From VXPQ01 sp965232485 (lineage in GTDB: Bacteria; Bacteroidota; Rhodothermia; Rhodothermales; VXPQ01), in contig OZ246975.1 in NCBI GenBank assembly GCA_965232485.1, positions 1,488,001-1,552,000 of the forward strand: a DNA stretch of 64,000 nt, written 5' to 3'. The notes under the pieces were generated by a model. It worked only from the letters and a program-made list of their open reading frames with translations, ran no database searches and was not told the origin of the DNA. The position numbers and the translations under genes were made by a program. Positions 9,092 through 15,669 of the stretch are shown in pieces. Numbering within the stretch: position 1 is the stretch's first letter; each line of letters begins with the position of its first letter.

Positions 9092-9397
9092 GATGAAGCG
9101 TCCCGAAGGGTCTGGATTCGTTCGGAAAAATGCGACCGTATCAATTTACGCTCATCGAGGCTCCTTGATGGAACAGAAACGGGAACGGGCGACCGGAAGA
9201 AATCAGGATGCAACCGGATAACCGGAAAAGGCGCAACGCATGCCGAAACGCTACGAAAAAACAATGGGTTTACTTCTAACCAGCGCAAAAACAAAAAGAT
9301 CCCGAACGCCGAAATGCAAGGTCAGGATATTGCCGCATATCGACGCATCCCGGGAAAACGCCGCGCGATCGGGGGCCTGTCGCATGAGCATATCCCG
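9092..9397. other. Intergenic stretch without recognised gene
   Basis: About 300 bases between the lipoprotein operon and the M50 protease gene. On the minus strand an AAGGAG-like site precedes an ATG that is followed after three codons by a stop, so there is a possible leader mini-ORF near 9150. No tRNA-like fold or clear hairpin was recognised. The promoter of the operon beginning at 9091 should lie here, but no convincing -35/-10 pair was found by eye. Confidence 0.4.
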
Positions 9398-10609
9398 TCA
9401 CGCCACATACAGGGGCCTGAAACTGAAACACAGGATAAAGACCAGGATGCCGAGCAAACCCCACGCCATGCGGCCGGACGTCAGGGATTCCTCGCGAAGC
9501 ACGGGAGGATGATCGATCTTCACCAGAAAAATGAGCAACAAACACCAAAGCAACCAGCCGCTGTAGGCAAACCCCTGCATCCACGGCAAGCTGTGCTGGG
9601 CCAGCGCAGCCAACGCCATCAGCGCCGCGAGGGCCGGGACAATGCGTTTCAGATTTTCGGGAAAGATTTTCGACAAATAAAAATACAATATGCCCGCCAG
9701 AATGAACCAGGAACCGCTCCCGAGCGGCGGATACAACCCATACAGAATCGGGGGGATTTCAAGCATAAACCCGATGGCGCCTGAAAGCAGGAGCAAAAGC
9801 AGGAAACCCCGGGCGAGGCGGGCATGCCAAACCCGTCCGAATAACGCATACGTAATGTGTCCCCCGTCGAGTTGTCCGATGGGAAGCAAATTCAGCGCCG
9901 TGAAAAAAAGGCCCAGCCATCCGGCGAACAACATTGGATAATGATACATCTCCCAGTTGGGGGGCGCATCGACGAAGAACTGCTTGAGGAATTTGTACAA
10001 GAGCGTATCGCCTACGACCAGCGTAATCGCTCCGTCGCCCGTTCCGGACATGCGGTCCGGATAGCGTCCGAATTGCTGCACATACTGCTGGATGGCTTCG
10101 TGCCCCGGACCCACGTCAAAAATATACGAGGCGGGCGGCAACGTAGCGAAGGCCGCAAGCAGAATCGCAAGGGCCACGACGAATCCGGCGAGCGGCCCGG
10201 CGGCGCCTATGTCGAACAGTTTCCGCAAGGTGGGCACCGGCTCCCGGATGCGAATCACCGCGCCCAGCGTACCCACGCCAAAATACGGGAGAGGAATGTA
10301 GTAGGGAAGCGACGCAGACACCCCGTGGCGCCGGGCGGCGAAATAATGTCCGAATTCGTGCACGGTCAGGAAAAGCAGCAGGGACAGTCCAAAACGCAAG
10401 CCGTCGGCCAGATAAGCCGACCATCCCTCGCTTGCGTACGCCGCCAATCGACCGGTAAGATTACCCCCTTCCCAGACGGTCGTCGCCAGGGTGCACGCGA
10501 AAAGCAGGGCATGGAGCCAGTAGCGATCCCGGGGCTTCCGCGCAGCGGGGCGGTCGGCGGGGCCTGCCTCGGAAGACAGTGCGAGAGGCTCGCTATGCGA
10601 CGGATACAT
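9398..10609 (-). CDS. Site-2 protease family (M50) membrane zinc metalloprotease
   Basis: A 403-aa multi-pass protein. The zinc-binding HEFGH is at residues 84-88 within a membrane helix. The second S2P signature, NLLPIGQLDGGHI, supplies the third zinc ligand about 180 residues later. Site-2 proteases cut within or next to the membrane, typically to release regulators. This shape without a PDZ insertion resembles the EGY/short S2P type rather than RseP. The ATG at 10609 is chosen because the frame upstream runs into the aminotransferase gene and is not hydrophobic. It follows the aminotransferase gene by 43 bases on the same strand. The substrate is unknown. Confidence 0.88.
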   Translation of the reverse strand: MYPSHSEPLALSSEAGPADRPAARKPRDRYWLHALLFACTLATTVWEGGNLTGRLAAYASEGWSAYLADGLRFGLSLLLFLTVHEFGHYFAARRHGVSASLPYYIPLPYFGVGTLGAVIRIREPVPTLRKLFDIGAAGPLAGFVVALAILLAAFATLPPASYIFDVGPGHEAIQQYVQQFGRYPDRMSGTGDGAITLVVGDTLLYKFLKQFFVDAPPNWEMYHYPMLFAGWLGLFFTALNLLPIGQLDGGHITYALFGRVWHARLARGFLLLLLLSGAIGFMLEIPPILYGLYPPLGSGSWFILAGILYFYLSKIFPENLKRIVPALAALMALAALAQHSLPWMQGFAYSGWLLWCLLLIFLVKIDHPPVLREESLTSGRMAWGLLGILVFILCFSFRPLYVA

Positions 10610-10652
10610 GCACGTACGCGGTAAAAAGGAAGGCGAAAGGGAAAACCGGACG

Positions 10653-11849
10653 TCAGCGGAGTTCGGCGAGCCCCCGGACGATCCGGCGTATGGCTTCCTG
10701 CAAATCGTCCATGGAGGCGGCGTACGAAATGCGCAGTCCGCACGGATCGCCGAACGCATTCCCGGGCACCAGCGCCACATGATGTTCCTCAAGCAAATAG
10801 AAGCACAGGTCCTCGCTGGTCCGAATCGCTCTGCCGGAAGCGGACGTCGAATCGAGATAGCGGGATATGTCCGGGAAAAGATAAAAGGCGCCCTCGGGAC
10901 GCGGGCAACGAACGCCGTCGATGGCGTTCAGTTGCTCCAGCATGAAATCGCGGCGGGCCCGGAACCGGCGCACCATGTCCGTTACGTACCGTTTGTCCAT
11001 TTCCAGCGCGGCGATACCCGCTTTCTGGGCGATGCTGCACGGGGCCGAAGTAGTTTGTCCCTGTATTTTCGCCGCTGTTTTGACAATAGCCGCATCGGCC
11101 GCCATATACCCGAGGCGCCAGCCAGTCATGGCGTAGGCCTTCGAAAAGCCGTTTACCGTAATCGTTCGCTCCTTCATGCCGGGCAGCGAAGCAAACGCTA
11201 CATGTTCCGCATCGAAAAGAATGTGTTCGTAAATCTCGTCCGAAAGCACGAATACCTGCGGATGTCGCCGCAATACTTCGGCCAGCGCTTCCAGTTCTTC
11301 CCGAGGATACACCGACCCCGTGGGGTTGGAGGGCGAACACAGAATCAACATCCGCGCGGCGTCGTCGATGGCGGCCTCCAGATCGGACGCGGCAAGGCGA
11401 TATTCTCCGGCGGCGGTGGTGGCCAACCGCTTGGGCGCGGCGCCCGCAAGGCGAACCATTTCCGGATAACTCACCCAGTACGGCGCCGGGATGAGCACTT
11501 CGTCTCCGGGACGGCACAGCGCCGCCACGGCCAGCGCCACCGACTGCTTCGCGCCTGTGGAGCAAAGCACCTGATTCGGCGCATACGAAAGCCCATTGTC
11601 CGCCTCCAGTTTTCGGCAAATCGCTTCGCGCAAGGGCAGCATGCCCATGTTTTCGGTATACCGCGTATATCCTTCCCGAATGGCGGCTTGTCCGGCTTCG
11701 CTGATCGGCGCCGGCGTATCGAAATCGGGTTCGCCGGCGCTCAGGCCGATCACGGGGAATCCCTCGCGTCGCAACTGCTTGGCGCGCCCGGTCATGGCCA
11801 GGGTAGCGGAGGGTTGGACAGCTTCTACGTTGGGATTGAAACGAATCAT
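10653..11849 (-). CDS. Class I pyridoxal-phosphate aminotransferase (aspartate aminotransferase type)
   Basis: A 398-aa enzyme of normal length. Class I/II landmarks are SAGEPDFDTP, YTENMGMLPLREAI, the cofactor-contacting SNPTG and SDEIYEH, the PLP lysine in NGFSKAYAMTGWRLGY (near residue 236), and the carboxylate-binding arginine in GLRISYA. This is the 1-gamma/Ib AspC subgroup, which transfers the amino group between aspartate (or prephenate) and 2-oxoglutarate. The exact substrate cannot be fixed from sequence. It lies 21 bases downstream of coaD on the same strand. The PLP cofactor could be supplied by the pathway encoded nearby (pdxJ, pdxB). Confidence 0.9.
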   Translation of the reverse strand: MIRFNPNVEAVQPSATLAMTGRAKQLRREGFPVIGLSAGEPDFDTPAPISEAGQAAIREGYTRYTENMGMLPLREAICRKLEADNGLSYAPNQVLCSTGAKQSVALAVAALCRPGDEVLIPAPYWVSYPEMVRLAGAAPKRLATTAAGEYRLAASDLEAAIDDAARMLILCSPSNPTGSVYPREELEALAEVLRRHPQVFVLSDEIYEHILFDAEHVAFASLPGMKERTITVNGFSKAYAMTGWRLGYMAADAAIVKTAAKIQGQTTSAPCSIAQKAGIAALEMDKRYVTDMVRRFRARRDFMLEQLNAIDGVRCPRPEGAFYLFPDISRYLDSTSASGRAIRTSEDLCFYLLEEHHVALVPGNAFGDPCGLRISYAASMDDLQEAIRRIVRGLAELR

Positions 11850-11870
11850 GACAATGGACGCAAAAAGATT

Positions 11871-12350
11871 TTATGGACGGCGACGCTGCGCAAGCGCGCG
11901 CAAAACAGGTTCGGGTACGAACGCGGACACATCGCCGTTCCAGCGAAGAATGTCGCGAACCAGCGTGCCGCTTACAAGGGCATGGCGCCCCGAAGCAGGC
12001 AAAAAGACGGTCTCAAGATGCTCCCGGAGCGCCCGATTCGCAAGCGCCATGGGCAATTCGTACTCGAAATCGCGGGCTTGCCGGAGCCCCCGAACAAGCG
12101 CCGCGGCGCCGGTTTTCCGAGCGCGATCCACGATCAGTCCTTCGTGCGCCGCAACTTCGACGCCGGACAAATGCGGGATGCACTGGCGAATCAGCGCGCA
12201 GCGCTCTTCAATGGGAAAAATCGTTTCCTTGCCGGCATTCACAGCCACGGTCACTTCCACCCTGTCGAACAACGCCGCCGCACGCTCAAGGATATCGAGG
12301 TGTCCGAACGTAAACGGATCGAACGTGCCGGGATACAACGCCAGTTTCAT
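11871..12350 (-). CDS. coaD: Phosphopantetheine adenylyltransferase CoaD
   Basis: A 159-aa protein that transfers AMP from ATP to 4'-phosphopantetheine in the penultimate step of coenzyme A synthesis. The nucleotidyltransferase motif GTFDPFTFGH is at residues 8-17. RGLRQARDFEYELPMALANR is the family central block. The C-terminal ISSTLVRE-type motif appears as VSGTLVRD. The ATG at 12350 gives the standard MKLALYPGTFDP start; an in-frame ATG at 12368 would add six residues. It follows rsmD by 30 bases. The rsmD-coaD pairing is common in bacteria and supports both calls. Confidence 0.94.
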   Translation of the reverse strand: MKLALYPGTFDPFTFGHLDILERAAALFDRVEVTVAVNAGKETIFPIEERCALIRQCIPHLSGVEVAAHEGLIVDRARKTGAAALVRGLRQARDFEYELPMALANRALREHLETVFLPASGRHALVSGTLVRDILRWNGDVSAFVPEPVLRALAQRRRP

Positions 12351-12380
12351 GGACGGAGAGCGAGACAAGGTCGAAAAAGG

Positions 12381-12983
12381 TCAAGAGGAAATGGATGGCG
12401 AGGCAGGCTCGGCGGCGTTGGACTCCGGGGCTATGGCGGGCTTGCGGCGGAACACCGACACGATGGTGCGTCCGTACGAACGGGACACGTCAAGGTCGGG
12501 ATGCGACGGTTCCCGGTCGAAGAAGATACGCCGATCATGTTCAAGGATAAACAAGCCCCCTTCCGTCACATGGGGCAGCGCCAGCGAAGGCATGTCCGGC
12601 ATGTCTTCAATGTCGTATGGCGGATCGGCGACAATGAAATCGAACGGCGTTCCCTTGTAGCGACGCAAATAGCGTACGGCGTCCGCCCGTAAAAAGATGC
12701 ATTGCGCTTCCACGCCCAGCGTGCGCGCATTGCGGCGGGCAACCTGAAGCGCGCGCCCTTCTTTTTCCACGAAAACCACCGAACGGGCGCCGCGCGAAAG
12801 CGCTTCGAACCCTATGGTTCCGGCTCCGGCGAACAGATCCAGCACAGTGGCGCCCGCAAAGTCTTTCCTGTTTTCCGCAAGATGAAAAAGCGACTCGCGC
12901 GTCCGGTTCATGGTCGGGCGGGTCAGGGGGCCTTTCGGGGCGAAAAGGCGCCTGCGAGCGAATTTTCCCGCAATAATTCTCAC
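12381..12983 (-). CDS. rsmD: 16S rRNA (guanine966-N2)-methyltransferase RsmD
   Basis: A 200-aa SAM-dependent methyltransferase that modifies G966 of 16S rRNA in the assembled small subunit. It opens MRIIAGKFARRRL and has RPTMNRTRESLF before the SAM-binding loop LFAGAGTIGFEALSRGA (about residues 50-66). The catalytic motif IV DPPY is at 120-123. A short tail after residue 180 is Ala/Pro/Ser-rich and likely disordered. The start overlaps the stop of the actin-like gene by four bases (ATGA), so translation is coupled. Confidence 0.93.
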   Translation of the reverse strand: MRIIAGKFARRRLFAPKGPLTRPTMNRTRESLFHLAENRKDFAGATVLDLFAGAGTIGFEALSRGARSVVFVEKEGRALQVARRNARTLGVEAQCIFLRADAVRYLRRYKGTPFDFIVADPPYDIEDMPDMPSLALPHVTEGGLFILEHDRRIFFDREPSHPDLDVSRSYGRTIVSVFRRKPAIAPESNAAEPASPSISS

Positions 12984-13951
12984 GACGGAACAAGAGGATC
13001 AGCCTGGAAAAAGAGGCCTTCGCCTCCGTACAGGGCGGCGCCCATGCACGCGGCGTAGGCCGGACCGCCCGCCTCGGACGGGGAGCAGGCCATAGAAACG
13101 CCCGGCAGGGACGTCGGACGCAACGTCCGGATATCTCCGCCGAACACGGCTTCCAGTTCGGAAAACAAGGCGTCGGGCGCCGGGTCTCCGTATACATAGA
13201 CCGTGTTCACGTCCGCCGGGGGTATTCCGAACCGGGCCGCTGCGGCGGCGCCAAGATACGCTGCGTCGGGCGGCTCCACGCCCTCCGCAAACCCGCCGAA
13301 ACGCCATGCGCCGCCGACGCAAATAACGTAGTCGAGGCGATCGGCGCGCCACCCCATGCCCAGGACGCAAGCCGCTTCGGCGGCGCTTTCCCTTGCCGCT
13401 TCCGCATGCCCGATCGCGCTGACCGCCGCATGGACCGCGGACATAAGCCGCACCCGCTTCGCCGGCACGCCCCGAACAACCTCCCGCAATCGCTCCTCAA
13501 GGCGCTCTTCCATCGCCAGCACATGCATCCATTCCACTGCGCCGCCGGAATCCATGGCCTCCCGATGCAGCGCATCGGCGACGATGCGCAAGGACCGTTT
13601 CGGCGCGATCAGCAGATCGATTTCCCTCCGCAGATGCTGTCGCCGAATGTCTGGCCCGGCTTCCGCAGCAAGCGGCGCGCGAAAAGCATGGCCTGTCCGG
13701 GAAGAAATGGAAATGCGCAGATCGTCCAGCGCGGCCTCTCGCTCAGGATCGGAAAAAATATTGGCCAGCGCCTCGGAGACCGCGCACAGACGCTCATCTT
13801 CCCGACCGGCGAACATATTGCGAAGCACGCCTTCGTCCACGTCAATGCGTCCGAGGCGCGAAAGCCTGCATCCCGAAGCGTCCCGCACTATTTCGACGCA
13901 CCGAACCGTTCGGCTGGCAATATCGATCCCCGCCCGTACGTACGCGTCCAT
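12980..13951 (-). CDS. Actin-like ATPase-fold protein (PilM/DUF3822-like)
   Basis: A 323-aa protein whose N-terminus (RAGIDIASRTVRCVEIVRD) resembles the phosphate-1 strand-turn of actin/FtsA/PilM proteins. Its end (YAACMGAALYGGEGLF) resembles the last ATPase-fold helix in PilM. The position directly before rsmD and coaD is where Bacteroidota carry the uncharacterised DUF3822 family, so it may be that family's version here. No full phosphate-binding motif set is obvious, so ATP binding is uncertain. The next upstream gene encodes a single-pass membrane protein with a pilin-like shape. This suggests a PilM-type membrane partnership, which is inference. Confidence 0.55.
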   Translation of the reverse strand: MDAYVRAGIDIASRTVRCVEIVRDASGCRLSRLGRIDVDEGVLRNMFAGREDERLCAVSEALANIFSDPEREAALDDLRISISSRTGHAFRAPLAAEAGPDIRRQHLRREIDLLIAPKRSLRIVADALHREAMDSGGAVEWMHVLAMEERLEERLREVVRGVPAKRVRLMSAVHAAVSAIGHAEAARESAAEAACVLGMGWRADRLDYVICVGGAWRFGGFAEGVEPPDAAYLGAAAAARFGIPPADVNTVYVYGDPAPDALFSELEAVFGGDIRTLRPTSLPGVSMACSPSEAGGPAYAACMGAALYGGEGLFFQADPLVPS

Positions 13952-14003
13952 GAATCCGCTCGTCGGCGCAAGAAATGCGCAGCGTGAACCGTCGTCCGCG
14001 AGG

Positions 14004-14465
14004 CTATTCCCAATTCGCGGCGTTCAGCCGGGTGAGGTCCGGCTCAAGGGTTCCTATCTCGTCGTTGGAATCCGGATCGCCGAGCAAATACACCGCGACG
14101 CGCGACGTATCGTTCACATCGTACTCGAAGGCCATTCCCGTACGCGGCGAGAAAATGAAGGAGTCAAGGTCTGCGCCGCCGCCAAAAAGGCTGTCGCGAT
14201 GCGCCTGCATCACCGAATCGCTCCGAACCCAGGTATGCAAGCTATCCAGCGTACCCGGGAAACGCCCATTGCGTTCGTCGTAGCGAATAAGCGCCGCCCG
14301 GATATTGCTCATGCGCATGCGCGTGCGTTCGGTGAGTTCCTCCTGACGCTCCACTGCCGCCCAGGGTTCGGTAATGGAATGATAGAGATAGTACCCCATG
14401 CAGAGGATGAGTATCCCCAAGGCCACCTGAATAATGGTGCGTGTGTTTTGGTTACCTGCCGCCAT
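14004..14465 (-). CDS. Membrane-anchored protein with pseudopilin-like layout
   Basis: A 153-aa protein from the ATG at 14465. One N-terminal membrane helix (residues about 11-30, IIQVALGILILCMGYYLY) is followed by a long polar helix and then RAALIRYDERNGRFPGTLDSL. That phrase is typical of type II secretion/type IV pilus minor pilins, where the segment after the helix measures out a small globular domain. No prepilin peptidase site (G/A-FTLxE) is present, so it is not a classic pilin. It precedes the actin-like gene by 52 bases on the same strand. A PilM-PilN-like pair is possible. Function unknown. Confidence 0.55.
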   Translation of the reverse strand: MAAGNQNTRTIIQVALGILILCMGYYLYHSITEPWAAVERQEELTERTRMRMSNIRAALIRYDERNGRFPGTLDSLHTWVRSDSVMQAHRDSLFGGGADLDSFIFSPRTGMAFEYDVNDTSRVAVYLLGDPDSNDEIGTLEPDLTRLNAANWE

Positions 14466-14643
14466 AGTGCGCTCCGGTTCCCGCAGTGTCTGATTGCATA
14501 ACGAAATTAGGAAGAAACGGGAACCATGCCCACAGGTACATACGCACAAAGCAGCCCGCCTCTGCGCAAAAATACATGAATGCAGCCCGAAAAGCAACAA
14601 CCCGGGCGTTATATGTGTAGAGAACGAAATTTCTTTTGCGGAT

Positions 14644-14658
14644 TGCGATATTATCGCA
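14644..14658. promoter_or_regulatory. 15-bp palindrome upstream of pdxJ (possible operator)
   Basis: The site reads TGCGATA-T-TATCGCA, a perfect 7-bp inverted repeat around a single base. It lies 40 bases before the pdxJ start, in the divergent gap between the pseudopilin-like gene and pdxJ. The spacing and symmetry fit a dimeric repressor site or an overlapping -10 region. No regulator gene is adjacent. Confidence 0.35.
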
Positions 14659-14698
14659 TGCGCCATCCTGCTCCATGCGGCCCGACCCAGTACGCTCC

Positions 14699-15424
14699 AT
14701 GCCCACCGATCTGCTCATCAACATAGACCATGTGGCCACGTTGCGAAACGCCCGTCGGGAAACGGCCCCCGACCCGGTCCATGCCGCCGTCGCCGCAGAA
14801 ACCGCGGGCGCCGACGGCATCGTGTTTCATTTACGGGAAGATCGTCGCCATATCACCGAACGCGATGTCCGCCTCCTGAAACAAGTGGTCCAGACAAAGC
14901 TGGATTTTGAATTGTCCACGGATCCCGACGTCATGCGGATCTGTTGCGAGGCGCAGCCGGACCTCGCTACGCTGGTGCCGGAGCGACGCGAGGAAGTCAC
15001 GACGGAAGGCGGCCTGAACGTAACCGGGCGCAAGGAACGGCTCCGGGACGCGGTGACGCAACTGCGGGAGGCGGGCATAAACGAAGTGGCCCTTTTCGTC
15101 GATCCCGCGCGCAAAGAGATCGACGCGACGCGGGAAACCGGCGCCGACTGCATCGAACTGCACACGGGGGATTTCGCCAATGCGAAAAGCCGGGAAGAGC
15201 GCGAACGATGCGCGGCGCAACTGGCTCGCGCCGCCGAACATGCCCATGCCCTTGGCCTTGTCGTACATGCCGGCCACGGGCTGGACTACCGCAACTACGC
15301 GGCGTTTCGGGCCGCCGTGCCCCATATTCGGGAAGTTTCCATCGGTTTCGCCGTCGTTGCGCGGGCCATCCTGGTGGGCATGGAGCAGGCCGTTCGGGAA
15401 ATGCGGGCGCTGGTGAAGGGGTGA
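14699..15424 (+). CDS. pdxJ: Pyridoxine 5'-phosphate synthase PdxJ
   Basis: A 241-aa TIM-barrel enzyme. It condenses 1-deoxyxylulose 5-phosphate with 3-amino-2-oxopropyl phosphate to form pyridoxine 5'-phosphate, the ring-closing step of DXP-dependent vitamin B6 synthesis. The family start LLINIDHVATLRNAR, the block IVFHLREDRRHI, CIELHTGDFAN and VVHAGHGLDYRN (active-site His) are all present. The ATG at 14699 gives the usual MPTDLLINIDHVA start. An upstream in-frame ATG at 14636 would add about 20 residues and cross the palindrome at 14644. pdxB, encoding an earlier enzyme of the same pathway, is 5 kb away. Confidence 0.95.
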   Translation: MPTDLLINIDHVATLRNARRETAPDPVHAAVAAETAGADGIVFHLREDRRHITERDVRLLKQVVQTKLDFELSTDPDVMRICCEAQPDLATLVPERREEVTTEGGLNVTGRKERLRDAVTQLREAGINEVALFVDPARKEIDATRETGADCIELHTGDFANAKSREERERCAAQLARAAEHAHALGLVVHAGHGLDYRNYAAFRAAVPHIREVSIGFAVVARAILVGMEQAVREMRALVKG

Positions 15425-15443
15425 TTAAGTCCCCGAAGATTCA

Positions 15444-15539
15444 GAGGCTGACAGGCGTGCGCTGGCAAGGAATGACGAAGAAGCGTGGCAGGCCCCACAT
15501 AATGAGGAATGACACAGCCAACGCGCGCCTGTCAGCCTC
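15444..15539. repeat. Long-spaced inverted repeat downstream of pdxJ
   Basis: The 14-base arm GAGGCTGACAGGCG (15444-15457) is repeated exactly in inverse orientation at 15526-15539, with 68 bases between. The same gap shares words with other intergenic sites. GATTAAGTCC and CAGAGGCTGA also occur at 1057-1084 beside rsmA. AAGGAATGACG and CAGCCTCCC followed by AA(A/G)GGCGC also occur near 3690-3735. It looks like a short dispersed intergenic element rather than a gene. Confidence 0.45.
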
Positions 15540-15634
15540 CCGAAGGGCGCTTCACGACCGCGACAACCCGAATCCGCCGTGTTTTTCGCTGATTTCAATA
15601 ACGCCATCATGTCGTTTTTTACGCGTGAAAGCGA

Positions 15635-15665
15635 AGCGCTGATCAAAGTGGAGTTAATCAGCGCT
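15635..15665 (-). terminator. Hairpin at the 3' end of the adhesin gene
   Basis: Nine-base arms (AGCGCTGAT and ATCAGCGCT) enclose a 13-base loop, five bases beyond the stop codon of the minus-strand adhesin gene. In the minus direction the stem is followed by a T-containing but not continuous T-run. It could serve as a weak bidirectional terminator between pdxJ and the adhesin gene. Confidence 0.4.
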
Positions 15666-15669
15666 TCCT

